This document shows positions 41,308 through 49,669 of a stretch of DNA of 64,000 nt, in pieces. Made by a program: the position numbers and the translations under genes. The DNA is taken from NCBI GenBank assembly GCA_018896875.1, contig JAHILT010000006.1, positions 1 through 64,000 on the forward strand. Direction: 5' to 3'. The DNA comes from Patescibacteria group bacterium (lineage in GTDB: Bacteria; Patescibacteriota; Minisyncoccia; UBA6257; 02-FULL-45-10c). Position 1 is the stretch's first letter. Each line of letters begins with the position of its first letter. The notes under the pieces are model-generated. The model had not been told where the DNA came from. It saw nothing but the letters and a program-made list of their open reading frames with translations, and ran no database searches.

Positions 41308-42501
41308 ATGGTAATTAAACAAAAAAAATCTAAGCTTAAGGTGTTTGTAGGAATGTCTGGAGGTGTCGATAGCTCAGTGGCAGCCGCTGTTCTAAAAAAG
41401 GACGGATACAGTGTAATTGGGGTACATTTGAAGTGTTTTAATTTAGATGGTTGCGCCGATAGAGACTTAGAAGACGCTCGTAGGGCAGCGGAGGTTTTGG
41501 GTATTCCTTTTTATGTTTTTGATTTTGAAAAAGAATATAAAAAGAATGTTATGAAATATATGATTGATGGTTATAGAGATGGGATTACTCCTAATCCTGA
41601 TGTGATGTGTAATAAGGAAATAAAATTTGGATTGTTTTTAGACAAGGCATTAGAAATGGGAGCTGATTATGTAGCGACTGGGCACTATGTAGACTTGAAG
41701 CCAAATTTCCAATTTCCAATTTCCAATTTCCAAAAAAAATCTAAATTCAAAGCTTTAAAAAACAGAAAACTCACTACCAGCTATTCATTGTTTATCGCTA
41801 AAGATAAAAACAAAGATCAAAGTTATTTTCTTTGGACTTTGACTCAAAAACAATTGAAACATTGCTTGTTTCCTTTAGGAGATTTAAAAAAACCGGAAGT
41901 TAGAAAAATTGCTCAAAAGTTTAAATTGCTTAATGCTAATAAAAAAGATTCGCAGGGGATTTGTTTTTTGGGAAAAATTGGACTTGAAGATTTTCTTAAA
42001 AAATATATAAAATCAAAAAAAGGAAAAATTGTTGATACAGAAGGGAATGAGTTGGGCGAACATGATGGAGTTTATTATTATACGTTAGGACAAAGACATG
42101 GACTGCATTTATGTAAAACTGCTAAAACGCCAGACAATAAACCATACTATGTTGCCGATAAAATTTTGAAAACCAATAGAATAATAGTAGCTCAAGGGAA
42201 AAATAATCCAGCTTTATTTAAAAAAGAAATTAATTTAATTAATGTCAGTTTAATTAATCCTGCATCCACCATATCCCTTATTCGCGCGAATGGGCGAATG
42301 AAGGTATTAGCTAGAGTTCGTTATAGACAACCGCTCTTTGGGGCTGAATTATTTATAACTAATGTTAAAAAGAATAATTATAAAATGGTTTTCGATAGTC
42401 CTCAAAAATTTATAGCCAAAGGACAGTCGGTTGTATTTTACGAAAGGAGCCCTTCGACAAGCTTAGGATTAAAAATGCTCGGCGGAGGAATTATTAATTA
42501 G
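41308..42501 (+). CDS. mnmA: tRNA-specific 2-thiouridylase MnmA
   Basis: A 397-aa enzyme that thiolates U34 of Lys, Glu and Gln tRNAs. The ATP motif GMSGGVDSSVAAAVL (about 14-28), the catalytic Cys in NPDVMCNKEIKFG (about 99-111) and second Cys in SQGICFLGKI are present, as are GADYVATGHY and TLGQRHGL. Three repeat-derived inserts lie in the gene: NFQFPISNFQKKSKF, a run near SLIRANGRMK, and SPSTSLGLK near the C-terminus. All keep the reading frame. The tRNA-Glu and tRNA-Lys genes in the window are likely substrates. Confidence 0.95.
   Translation: MVIKQKKSKLKVFVGMSGGVDSSVAAAVLKKDGYSVIGVHLKCFNLDGCADRDLEDARRAAEVLGIPFYVFDFEKEYKKNVMKYMIDGYRDGITPNPDVMCNKEIKFGLFLDKALEMGADYVATGHYVDLKPNFQFPISNFQKKSKFKALKNRKLTTSYSLFIAKDKNKDQSYFLWTLTQKQLKHCLFPLGDLKKPEVRKIAQKFKLLNANKKDSQGICFLGKIGLEDFLKKYIKSKKGKIVDTEGNELGEHDGVYYYTLGQRHGLHLCKTAKTPDNKPYYVADKILKTNRIIVAQGKNNPALFKKEINLINVSLINPASTISLIRANGRMKVLARVRYRQPLFGAELFITNVKKNNYKMVFDSPQKFIAKGQSVVFYERSPSTSLGLKMLGGGIIN
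41700..41737. repeat. TTCCAATT tandem repeat inside mnmA
   Basis: Four near-exact TTCCAATT units followed by an A run encode PNFQFPISNFQKKSK. It looks like an intergenic simple repeat that entered the coding sequence in frame. Confidence 0.75.
42279..42302. repeat. Palindromic ATTCGCGCGAAT insert inside mnmA
   Basis: ATTCGCGCGAAT is self-complementary and is followed by a second GGGCGAATG arm. Related ATTCGCC/GGCGAAT arms form the intergenic palindrome at 52747-52769. Confidence 0.6.
42447..42471. repeat. CCCTTCGACAAGCTTAGG insert near the end of mnmA
   Basis: A member of the TTCGACA-n-GCTCAGG family, encoding SPSTSLGL in frame 12 codons before the stop. Confidence 0.75.
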
Positions 42502-42600
42502 CTATTAGCCACTAGGAGTTAGCCACTAGTGATTAATATTAAAAAATAAAAGGTTATTTTGGATTCGACTAGTCGCTAGTGGCTAGTCGCTAATCACTAA
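42496..42600. repeat. Cluster of CTAGTCGCTAGTGGCTA repeats
   Basis: The 100-base gap between mnmA and dus holds TTAGCCACTAG units in one orientation (42505-42530) and GACTAGTCGCTAGTGGCTAGTCGCTAATCACTAA in the other (42567-42600), so the region could form a large hairpin. This is the densest copy of the family. Confidence 0.8.
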
Positions 42601-42603
42601 ATT

Positions 42604-43587
42604 ATGAAAGGATTCTGGAAAAAAATATCGGAGAAGGCAAAAAAGGAAAAGCGTCCTATTACGGCTTCTGCTTCTATGTCTAATGTTACCGATGCAGCTT
42701 TTAGGCGAATGATTGCGAAACATGGAAAACCAGATGTTATTTGGACAGAATTTGTTTCTTGTGATGGGTTGTGTTCTAGAGGTAGGGATAAATTAATGCA
42801 AGATCTTATTTTTGATAAGGCAGAACATCCAATCGTTGTACAATTTTTTGGTTCTAAACCGGAAAATTTTTATAAATGCGCTTTGTTGGCGCAAGAGTTA
42901 GGTTTTGATGGAATTGATATAAATATGGGGTGTCCAGATAGAGCGATTTTAAAACAAGGAGCTGGAGCGAGTTTGATAAAAAATCCTAGGTTAGCAAGGA
43001 GGATAATAAAAGAAACCATACGTGGGGCTGGCAAACTCCCGGTATCAGTTAAAACACGTATTGGTTTTAATGAAATAGAAATTAAAAAATGGTTACCACA
43101 ACTTTTAAATGTTGGTTTATCGGCCATTACGATTCATGGGCGAACAAAAAAAGAAATGTCTAAAGTATTAACTCATTGGGATGTTATTGCCGAAGCAGTG
43201 AAGATAAGAGATAAAAAACAAGCTAAAAACCGTGTATTAATTTTAGGCAATGGAGATATAGAGAGCTTAAGTGAAGCGCAAGAAAAATATGAAAAATACG
43301 GAGTGGATGGAATAATGGTGGGAAGGGGACTTTTTGGCAATCCATGGTTTTTTAATTCAAAAACAAAGGGAATAACATTAAAAAGAAAATTAAAAGCAGT
43401 CTTGGAACATACAAAACTTTTTGAAAAGATTTTTGGAGATAATAAACATTTTGATGTTATAAAAAAACACTACAAATCTTATGTCTCAGGATTTGATGAC
43501 GCCAAAAAAATACGTATTAAATTAATGACAGTTAAAAATATAATAGAGGCTAAAAAGTTATTGGAAAAATATATAAAAAAACTATAA
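42604..43587 (+). CDS. dus: tRNA-dihydrouridine synthase
   Basis: A 327-aa FMN-dependent TIM-barrel enzyme that reduces uridines in tRNA D-loops. ASMSNVTDAAFRRMI, VQFFGSKPENFYKCA, the catalytic Cys in DINMGCPDRAILKQGAG (about 104-120), SVKTRIGFNE, ITIHGRTKKEMSK and ILGNGDIESLSEA are all family segments. The subfamily (A/B/C) cannot be fixed. It is convergent with obg, and the 3' ends overlap by 6 bases. Confidence 0.95.
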   Translation: MKGFWKKISEKAKKEKRPITASASMSNVTDAAFRRMIAKHGKPDVIWTEFVSCDGLCSRGRDKLMQDLIFDKAEHPIVVQFFGSKPENFYKCALLAQELGFDGIDINMGCPDRAILKQGAGASLIKNPRLARRIIKETIRGAGKLPVSVKTRIGFNEIEIKKWLPQLLNVGLSAITIHGRTKKEMSKVLTHWDVIAEAVKIRDKKQAKNRVLILGNGDIESLSEAQEKYEKYGVDGIMVGRGLFGNPWFFNSKTKGITLKRKLKAVLEHTKLFEKIFGDNKHFDVIKKHYKSYVSGFDDAKKIRIKLMTVKNIIEAKKLLEKYIKKL

Positions 43588-44562
43588 ACTTTTTTTATCG
43601 GAAATCTTATTAAGAAGTTTCTTTATATTTTCTACGCTATCAAAATCATAAATTGAAACGGGATAGATTCTTGTTTTTGGAATTTTTAATTTTTTGGAAA
43701 AATCAGAAATTTTTCTTTTAATGTCTTTTGGCTGCAAGGTATCGGTTTTACTAATAATCAAGTATTCCTTCTTTTTTAAAAGTTTTTTATTATATTTTTC
43801 TAATTCTTTGCGGATATTTTTGTAATCAGTAATAGGAGTTTTGGATTCCGAGGAAATAAAATGGAATAAGATTTCCGTTCTTTCTATATGTCTTAAAAAT
43901 TTTATACCCAAACCTTTGCCTTTAGCAGCGCCCTTAATAAGTCCAGGAATATCGGCAAGAATAATATCATAATAGACCCCAAGGTTTGGTTCTAGTGTAG
44001 TAAATGGATAGTTTGCTACCTTGGTTCTAGCATTAGTAATTTCATTAAGAAGACTAGACTTTCCTATATTAGGCAATCCTATAAATCCAATATCCGCTAT
44101 TAATTTTAATTCTAATCTTAAATCAAATGATTGCCCTGACCTTCCTACTTCAAATTCTTCAGGGCTAGTATTGGTAGCTGATTTAAAATGAAAATTTCCT
44201 CTTCCTCCTCTTCCTCCTCTGGCTACTAAAATCTTTTCGTTAATTTTAGTTATTTCTGTCTCTTGTCCTGTGCTTAAATTATGTATGATTGTGCCGACAG
44301 GAATTTTAAGTGTTAAGCTTTCTCCGTCTTGTCCGTCATTGTATTGTGGTCGGCCATCCTTACCGCTAATAGCTTTTATTATTTTTTTATACCTAAATTG
44401 ACTTAGGGCTCCTAGGTTTGATATGCCTATGAAATAAATATCTCCGCCACGACCACCGCTTGCGCCAGCTGGTCCTAAGGCTAATTTATTTTTATCAAAA
44501 GCTACGGCTCCTGTACCTCCGTTTCCTGCGATAGCTTTAATTTTTACTTCATCTATAAGCAT
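43582..44562 (-). CDS. obg: GTPase Obg, lacking the C-terminal domain
   Basis: A 326-aa ribosome-associated GTPase. The glycine-rich Obg fold is complete (GPAGASGGRGGDIYF, KIPVGTIIHNL, VARGGRGGRGNFHFKSATN), followed by G1 GLPNIGKSSL, G3 DIPGLIKGAAKGKGLGIKFLRHIERTE and G4-like ISKTD. The protein stops after the G domain and lacks the OCT domain found in longer Obg proteins, like many minimal Obgs. Confidence 0.96.
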   Translation of the reverse strand: MLIDEVKIKAIAGNGGTGAVAFDKNKLALGPAGASGGRGGDIYFIGISNLGALSQFRYKKIIKAISGKDGRPQYNDGQDGESLTLKIPVGTIIHNLSTGQETEITKINEKILVARGGRGGRGNFHFKSATNTSPEEFEVGRSGQSFDLRLELKLIADIGFIGLPNIGKSSLLNEITNARTKVANYPFTTLEPNLGVYYDIILADIPGLIKGAAKGKGLGIKFLRHIERTEILFHFISSESKTPITDYKNIRKELEKYNKKLLKKKEYLIISKTDTLQPKDIKRKISDFSKKLKIPKTRIYPVSIYDFDSVENIKKLLNKISDKKSL

Positions 44563-44697
44563 GCCAAATTTGCTTTATTTATTGTTATATAGTATCATTT
44601 TTTTTGTAGGTTCTCAATTGATCTCGTTCTGTCATTTATTTGATGTAAGAAGAGTACAAGATGAGTGGTCGTCCTATAGTATAAATAAATCAAATTA

Positions 44698-45033
44698 ATG
44701 GCTAAAAAATTATATATTGGCGGTTTGCCTTACAGCACCACGAATGAAGAATTAAAAGAATTCTTTGGTGAAGCTGGTACAGTTTCTTCAGCAAACGTCA
44801 TAATTGATAAAATGTCAGGTAGGTCCAGAGGATTTGGTTTCGTAGAAATGGAGAATGACGCCGACGCTGAAAAAGCGGTTGAAATGTTCAACGAAAAAGA
44901 ACTAGGTGGCAGAAGAATCATTGTAAACGAAGCTCGTCCAATGGAAGATCGCCCAAAAAGAACAGGCGGTGGTGGTGGTGGCTACAATAGAGGAGGTGGA
45001 GATAGAGGTGGCTACAACAATAGAAACTTCTAG
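44698..45033 (+). CDS. RRM RNA-binding protein with glycine-rich tail
   Basis: A 111-aa protein with one RNA recognition motif: RNP2 is LYIGGLPY (residues ~4-11) and RNP1 RGFGFVEM (~42-49). The tail (after RPMEDRPKRT) is Gly/Arg/Tyr-rich (GGGGGGYNRGGGDRGGYNNRNF). This matches the bacterial Rbp family of cyanobacteria and other groups, often linked to cold response. G+C is higher than in neighbours because of the glycine codons. It stands alone with its own terminator. Confidence 0.95.
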   Translation: MAKKLYIGGLPYSTTNEELKEFFGEAGTVSSANVIIDKMSGRSRGFGFVEMENDADAEKAVEMFNEKELGGRRIIVNEARPMEDRPKRTGGGGGGYNRGGGDRGGYNNRNF

Positions 45034-45040
45034 TTCTATA

Positions 45041-45072
45041 AAAAAACCGTCTTTTTATAAGGCGGTTTTTTG
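45041..45072 (+). terminator. Intrinsic terminator after the RRM gene
   Basis: Stem AAAACCGTC/GGCGGTTTT (one G-T pair) with a T run, 8 bases after the stop. Confidence 0.85.
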
Positions 45073-45104
45073 TTTGTTAACTATCAATTTATCAATCGCT
45101 AATT

Positions 45105-45110
45105 TATACT
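45105..45110 (+). promoter_or_regulatory. -10 box of the DUF2779 gene
   Basis: TATACT lies exactly 7 bases before ATG 45118, the spacing of a leaderless transcript. The -35 is weak. Confidence 0.55.
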
Positions 45111-45117
45111 ATTGTTT

Positions 45118-46635
45118 ATGACAACTATTTCAAAATCTAATTATCTTCTTTATAGAGAATGTAAGAAAAATGTTTGGCTTAAAATATATAGGCCAGATAT
45201 ATATAAAGAACAATCAAAATTATCTGAATTTGAGGAGGCTATAATAGAAACCGGAAACGAAGTTGAGTTATTAGCGAGAAAACTTTTTCCGACTGGAATT
45301 TTGATTGAGGGCATAGGAGAGAAAGCACAAGAATTAACCCAACAATATATTGATAAAAAAGAGTCTATCTTATTTCAACCAATTTTCGTTAAGAGTGATT
45401 TTTTAGCAGCGGTTGATGTCTTAGAATACGACAAGCAAATTGGTGGTTATATAATATCCGAAATAAAGGCCACTAATCAGATTAAAGAAAAAAAACATTT
45501 TTACGACTTGGCTTTTCAAGTTAATTTGCTTAGAAAATTAGATTTGGACGTTAAGAAAATAAAAATAATGCATTTGAATTCTGAATATACGCGTTCAGGA
45601 GAATTAGACTTAAAAAATCTTTTTTTAATTGAAGATGTAACCGAGTCTGTTGAGAAAATTGTTGATGAGGTAAACGAGGAGATGGATATGGCTTTAGAAT
45701 ATCTTTCAAGCGACATTGAGCCAGAAGGTCCTTGTAGTTGTCTTTATAAAAGTAGGAATAACCATTGTCCTACTTTTTGCTATTCAAATCCTTGCGTTCC
45801 GAAATATAGCATTCATGACATAGCTCGTATAGGCAATAGTAAAAAGAAAATTCAACAATTAGTTGATGCTAATATTTTTTGTATTGATGAAATTCCAGAG
45901 GATATTAAACTTACCGATATTCAAAGAAATCAAGTTGAATCCTTTGTTTTTGATAAGATTATGGTAGAAAAAGAATCAATAGCAAGAGAACTTGAAAATT
46001 TAATTTTTCCATTATATTTTCTAGATTACGAAACTTGCCCAACAGCAGTTCCTCGTTTTGATAGTTATTCTCCGTATCAGCAAATTCCATTTCAATATTC
46101 ACTTCATAAATTAGTGGCACCCATTCGACAGGATCAGGGTGTTCTAGCTAAGCTGGAACATTTTGAATTTTTACATACCAAACCTTCCGATCCGAGCAGG
46201 GCATTAGCAGAGACACTTCAAGAACACATCGGCAATGTGGGCACGATTATCGTGTGGAATAAAAAATTTGAATGTAAGATGAATAAAGAATTAGCGGAAA
46301 GATTGCCAGAATTTAAATTATTTATGGAATCTATAAATAGTCGAATTTATGATTTAATGGATATTTTTTCCAAACAACATTATGTTCATAAAGATTTTAA
46401 AGGGAGCACTTCAATAAAGCGTGTTTTACCAGTGCTCGCTCCAGAATTATCTTATAAAGATCTTTGTATACAAGAAGGAGGCACTGCGTCTCAGAGTTGG
46501 GACAAAATTGCTCTAAACTCTATTCCTAAAGAAGAAAAAGATAAAATAACTAAAGATTTATTGGCTTATTGTAAATTGGATACTTATGCAATGTATGCAA
46601 TTTGGCGAAAAATTAATAATTTGCTAATTAAATAA
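45118..46635 (+). CDS. DUF2779 protein: RecB-like plus DEDD exonuclease-like domains
   Basis: A 505-aa protein. The N-terminal half carries a RecB/Cas4-like nuclease core: D100 in FLAAVDVLEY and E115-I-K117 in YIISEIKATN, with later Cys at 206, 208, 217, 221 and 226 (CSCLYKS, HCPTFCYSNPC) that could hold an Fe-S cluster or zinc. The C-terminal DUF2779 part has a DEDD-exonuclease pattern: D303 and E305 in LDYETCPT and D488 in YCKLDTYAMY. ATG 45118 is favoured over ATG 45112 by the -10 spacing. A repeat-derived APIRQDQG lies at about 334-341. No CRISPR genes are nearby. A DNA repair or defence nuclease is inferred. Confidence 0.85.
   Translation: MTTISKSNYLLYRECKKNVWLKIYRPDIYKEQSKLSEFEEAIIETGNEVELLARKLFPTGILIEGIGEKAQELTQQYIDKKESILFQPIFVKSDFLAAVDVLEYDKQIGGYIISEIKATNQIKEKKHFYDLAFQVNLLRKLDLDVKKIKIMHLNSEYTRSGELDLKNLFLIEDVTESVEKIVDEVNEEMDMALEYLSSDIEPEGPCSCLYKSRNNHCPTFCYSNPCVPKYSIHDIARIGNSKKKIQQLVDANIFCIDEIPEDIKLTDIQRNQVESFVFDKIMVEKESIARELENLIFPLYFLDYETCPTAVPRFDSYSPYQQIPFQYSLHKLVAPIRQDQGVLAKLEHFEFLHTKPSDPSRALAETLQEHIGNVGTIIVWNKKFECKMNKELAERLPEFKLFMESINSRIYDLMDIFSKQHYVHKDFKGSTSIKRVLPVLAPELSYKDLCIQEGGTASQSWDKIALNSIPKEEKDKITKDLLAYCKLDTYAMYAIWRKINNLLIK
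46119..46141. repeat. CCCATTCGACAGGATCAGGG insert in the DUF2779 gene
   Basis: A member of the TTCGACA-n-GCTCAGG repeat family, in frame, encoding PIRQDQG. Confidence 0.6.
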
Positions 46636-46658
46636 ATACTGTATAAAATAAAGTAATC

Positions 46659-46728
46659 TTACCAAAAAAATAAAGTATTTCTCGGAACGACTAAGAGATG
46701 TTCCTTAAAACACTTTAGTTTTTTGGTA
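46659..46728 (-). ncRNA. Candidate structured RNA, second member of the hairpin family
   Basis: A 70-base near-perfect hairpin: TTACCAAAAAAnTAAAGT outer stem, a loop GTTTTAA opposite GAGAAAT, inner helix GGAAC/GTTCC and apical ATCTCTTAGTC. Read on the minus strand it shows the same order as the RNA at 15437-15560 (GTTTTA, GGAAC, ATCTC, TTCC, GA-AAA). It lies between the DUF2779 gene and the cyclophilin gene, both on the plus strand, so a role as their leader or terminator is also possible. Confidence 0.4.
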
Positions 46729-46762
46729 AAAATAATACTAACCAATATAATAATTATTCAAT

Positions 46763-47410
46763 ATGATAAAAAAAATATTATCAATTTTAGCACCGATTCT
46801 TTTCTTTGTTTTTATTTATTTTTACGGCGGAGATATTATGAATAAGCAAACAATTAACAATGGCGTTAACGAAAACGCTCAAACAATTAATCAACCAAAA
46901 AATATGAATTTACCAAAACCGGATATGCAAATAGACGAGAGTAAAGTTTATAACGCTATATTAAAAACATCAGAAGGTGATATTGAAATATCCTTAAATA
47001 TTAAAGATATGCCTATTACAGTAAATAATTTTGTTTATTTAGCTAAAAATAGTTTATACGAAAATACTATTTTTCATAGAATTATAAAAGGTTTTATGAT
47101 TCAAGGTGGTGATCCAGAGGGAACTGGAATGGGTGGACCAGGTTATCAATTTGATGACGAGCCGTTTTCTGGGGAATATACTCGCGGAACTGTAGCGATG
47201 GCTAACTCCGGGCCAAATACTAATGGTAGTCAATTCTTTATAATGCACGCCGACACTCCACTTCCAAAAAATTATGTAATCTTTGGACAAGTTGTTGAAG
47301 GATTGGATGTAGTAGATAAAATTGCTTCAGCTCCAGTTATTCCTTCTGGCGAAATGTCTCAGCCAGTTAAACCAGTAATTGTAAGTTCTGTTGATATAAT
47401 AGAGAAGTAA
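46763..47410 (+). CDS. Membrane-anchored cyclophilin (peptidyl-prolyl isomerase)
   Basis: A 215-aa protein with an N-terminal hydrophobic anchor (about residues 4-22, ILSILAPILFFVFIYFYGG), an Asn/Gln-rich linker and a cyclophilin domain from ~residue 62. FHRIIKGFMIQGGDPEGTGMGGPGYQFDDE and NSGPNTNGSQFFIMH are signature segments with the catalytic Arg in FHRI. The location outside the membrane implies folding of exported proteins. A terminator follows. Confidence 0.94.
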   Translation: MIKKILSILAPILFFVFIYFYGGDIMNKQTINNGVNENAQTINQPKNMNLPKPDMQIDESKVYNAILKTSEGDIEISLNIKDMPITVNNFVYLAKNSLYENTIFHRIIKGFMIQGGDPEGTGMGGPGYQFDDEPFSGEYTRGTVAMANSGPNTNGSQFFIMHADTPLPKNYVIFGQVVEGLDVVDKIASAPVIPSGEMSQPVKPVIVSSVDIIEK

Positions 47411-47426
47411 ATCAAAAATATTTGCT

Positions 47427-47457
47427 AAAACAGCCTAAATACCCTAGGCTGTTTTTA
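47427..47457 (+). terminator. Intrinsic terminator after the cyclophilin gene
   Basis: Stem AAAACAGCCTA/TAGGCTGTTTT with loop AATACCC and T run. Confidence 0.9.
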
Positions 47458-47484
47458 GTTGTTTAAAAACTTCGGAGGTGTTTT

Positions 47485-48099
47485 ATGAAAATAATAAAAG
47501 CTTATTTTGTAATTGAAGATGAATTGAATGGAGAAAGATTTTTAAAATCTTTAGAAAAATATGGACGAGTTTGTTACAAAAGCGAGACCAATATAACTTT
47601 AGATTCGGCTAAAAAATTTATAGCCAACATTCTTAAAAATCATCACGAATCAGTAATAGAACATGAAAAGGTAACTGTGCGGATTGTTTGTGATCGTGGT
47701 GTAACTCATGAAATAGTGCGTCACAGACTTGGTTCTTATAGTCAGGAATCTACTCGTTATTGTGATTACCAAAAATCTGGCGAGGTAGTTTTCATAAAAC
47801 CGTGTTTTTGGGGAAAAGACGATTCTGGATATTTAATCTGGGAGAAGTCTATGAAAGAAGCTGAACAGAAATACAACGAATTAAGAAAACTTGGTGCTAC
47901 TCCTCAGGAAGCACGTTCTGTTCTTCCTAATTCTCTTAAGACCGAAATTATCGTTACTTATAATCTAAGAGAATGGCGTCATTTTTTCAAACTTCGTTGC
48001 TCAACAAAAGCACATCCTCAAATGAGAGAGGTAGCAATATCTCTTTTGGCAGAATTCAGAAAAATAATTCCGATTATATTTGATGATATATCAGTATAA
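47485..48099 (+). CDS. thyX: Flavin-dependent thymidylate synthase ThyX
   Basis: A 204-aa enzyme making dTMP from dUMP with FAD and methylenetetrahydrofolate. The ThyX motif is RHRLGSYSQESTRY (79-92), fitting RHRxxSxNxxSxRY with Q for N; ARSVLPNSLKTEIIVTYNLREWRHFFKLRC carries the nucleophile Ser and substrate-binding residues. A GGAGGT site precedes ATG by 8 bases, and a terminator lies on each side, so it is a single-gene unit in the same style as the other SD-bearing cassettes. Confidence 0.96.
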   Translation: MKIIKAYFVIEDELNGERFLKSLEKYGRVCYKSETNITLDSAKKFIANILKNHHESVIEHEKVTVRIVCDRGVTHEIVRHRLGSYSQESTRYCDYQKSGEVVFIKPCFWGKDDSGYLIWEKSMKEAEQKYNELRKLGATPQEARSVLPNSLKTEIIVTYNLREWRHFFKLRCSTKAHPQMREVAISLLAEFRKIIPIIFDDISV

Positions 48100-48111
48100 T
48101 AGTAAAACCAT

Positions 48112-48138
48112 AAAGCCCCCGTTCGCGGGGGCTTTTTT
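48112..48138 (+). terminator. Intrinsic terminator after thyX
   Basis: Stem AAAGCCCCCG/CGGGGGCTTT with a TTCG loop and a six-T tail. Confidence 0.92.
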
Positions 48139-48161
48139 ATAAATTAAGGCTATTTCAAACC

Positions 48162-48199
48162 ATTTCCAACGGCTCATATATTGAGCCGTTAGGAATTTT
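48162..48199. repeat. Palindrome ATTTCCAACGGCTCA, second copy
   Basis: The same core as the 33874-33920 palindrome with the same ATATA-type centre; the right arm has one extra A (GTTAGGAA). Both copies lie between genes. Confidence 0.85.
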
Positions 48200-48217
48200 A
48201 ATAAAATCTTGATTATT

Positions 48218-48226
48218 TGGTATAAT
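48218..48226 (+). promoter_or_regulatory. Extended -10 upstream of leader element B
   Basis: TGG-TATAAT, a TGn extended -10, ends 14 bases before the element. Transcription would start at about 48233, making element B the 5' leader of the glycerate kinase mRNA. Confidence 0.6.
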
Positions 48227-48240
48227 AAGCATGGAATGAA

Positions 48241-48370
48241 TCCCCCACATAATTAAGACTGATAAAGTATAAATACTAGATGATGTAAAATTAATGAGTA
48301 AGTCGTAAAAAAATAATTTAATGATATTGATTATGAAAGTTTCACTTTCTGGTCTTTGTTATGTGGGGGA
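48241..48370 (+). repeat. Leader element copy B (before glycerate kinase)
   Basis: A 130-bp segment bounded by TCCCCCACATAA (48241-48252) and TTATGTGGGGGA (48359-48370), exact complements. Compared with copy A, the fifth base pair changes from A-T to C-G on both sides, a compensatory change. Shared interior: ACTGATAAAGTATAAAT, AATGAGTAAGTCG, AAAAAAATAATTTAA and TCTTTGTTATGTG. A GAAAGT/ACTTTC hairpin precedes the right end. The last base is the A of the gene's ATG. Confidence 0.9.
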
Positions 48371-49653
48371 TGAAAATAAAAAATTTTAAAAAATTAGCGA
48401 CATCTAAAGATAGAAAAAAAGTGCTTGAAATTATTGAGAGCGGCTTAAATGCTATTGATACAAGAAAGGCAGTTTTGAATTCTATCAGAATTAAAAATGA
48501 AAAATTATTAGTAAATAATCATTCTTTTTCTTTAAAAAATGCCAAGAAGATTTTAATTATTGGAATCGGAAAATGTTCTTTAGAAGCAGGTTCGGCTATG
48601 GAAAAGATTTTAGGAAAAAGATTGACTGGCGGAATTGTATTGGATGTGCATGAAGGAAAATTAAAAAAATTAAAAACTTTTACAGGCGATCATCCTTTGA
48701 TGTCTCCTCGTAATGTGGATGCTACAAAGAAAATTATTAAATCTCTTTTTGGTCTTACCGAACAAGATTTAGTTATTTTTATAATTTCTGGCGGTGGCTC
48801 AGCGTTACTTTGCCAGCCAAAAGGTTTTACGTGTTTTGAAGAATCAGCAGTGGTTGAAGCTTTAATGCATTCTGGGGCAGATATTTACGAAGTGAATACA
48901 GTTAGAAAACATTTGTCTTTAGCCCGTGGCGGATTTTTGGCTAAGTACGCTTATCCAGCTCGTGTTGTTTCTTTGATTTTTTCTGACGTAGTAGGGGATA
49001 ATCTTGAATTTATAGCTTCTGGTCCGACTATTAAAGACACCACTACTATAGAACAAGCTATGGACGTTCTTAAAAAATACAATATTTATGAAAAATGTAA
49101 TTTTCCACCATTGAATCTTGTTGAAACTCCAAAAGATGATAAATATTTTGAACAAAACAGAAATGTTTTATTCGTTTCTAGCCAGACTGCTCTTGAAGCT
49201 ATGGCAGAAAAATCTAGGGAATTAGGTTATTTACCTAAAATTCGTAAAAATGATTTAACAGGCGAAGCCAAAGAGGTTGCTAAAGAAATTATTGAGGAAT
49301 TGTCCCAAGAAAACTCAGGAACTGTCTTATTATATGGAGGAGAAACAACTGTAAAAATCACAGGGAAGGGCAAAGGAGGAAGAAATCAAGAAATGTCTCT
49401 TTCTAGTTTGAGGTTTATAAAAGATAATCAAATCCTAGTTTCTTTTGCGTCAGATGGACGAGACAATTCTGATAATGCTGGCGGTATTTGTGATATAATT
49501 ACTAAGAAAAAAGCTTTAAAGAAAAATCTAAATATAGAAAAGTATTTAAAAAATAACGATTCATATAATTTCTTTAAAGAAATTGGCGATTTTTTAAACA
49601 CAGGAGATACTGGTTCTAATGTGGCAGACATTATAATCGCGATTAATAATTAA
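48370..49653 (+). CDS. gckA: Glycerate kinase (GckA/MOFRL family)
   Basis: A 427-aa class II glycerate kinase, expected to make 2-phosphoglycerate from D-glycerate and ATP. The N-terminal DUF4147 part has ILIIGIGKCSLEAGSAMEKILG and TFTGDHPLMSPRNVDATKKI; the loop FIISGGGSALLCQP and the C-terminal MOFRL domain (GTVLLYGGETTVKITGKGKGGRNQEMSLSS; SFASDGRDNSDNAGGICD) are clear. ATG 48370 is chosen because ATG 48361 lies inside the repeat. It begins a run of lower-glycolysis genes (ppsA, dehydrogenase, enolase). Confidence 0.93.
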   Translation: MKIKNFKKLATSKDRKKVLEIIESGLNAIDTRKAVLNSIRIKNEKLLVNNHSFSLKNAKKILIIGIGKCSLEAGSAMEKILGKRLTGGIVLDVHEGKLKKLKTFTGDHPLMSPRNVDATKKIIKSLFGLTEQDLVIFIISGGGSALLCQPKGFTCFEESAVVEALMHSGADIYEVNTVRKHLSLARGGFLAKYAYPARVVSLIFSDVVGDNLEFIASGPTIKDTTTIEQAMDVLKKYNIYEKCNFPPLNLVETPKDDKYFEQNRNVLFVSSQTALEAMAEKSRELGYLPKIRKNDLTGEAKEVAKEIIEELSQENSGTVLLYGGETTVKITGKGKGGRNQEMSLSSLRFIKDNQILVSFASDGRDNSDNAGGICDIITKKKALKKNLNIEKYLKNNDSYNFFKEIGDFLNTGDTGSNVADIIIAINN

Positions 49654-49669
49654 AAAAAATAATAAAAAA

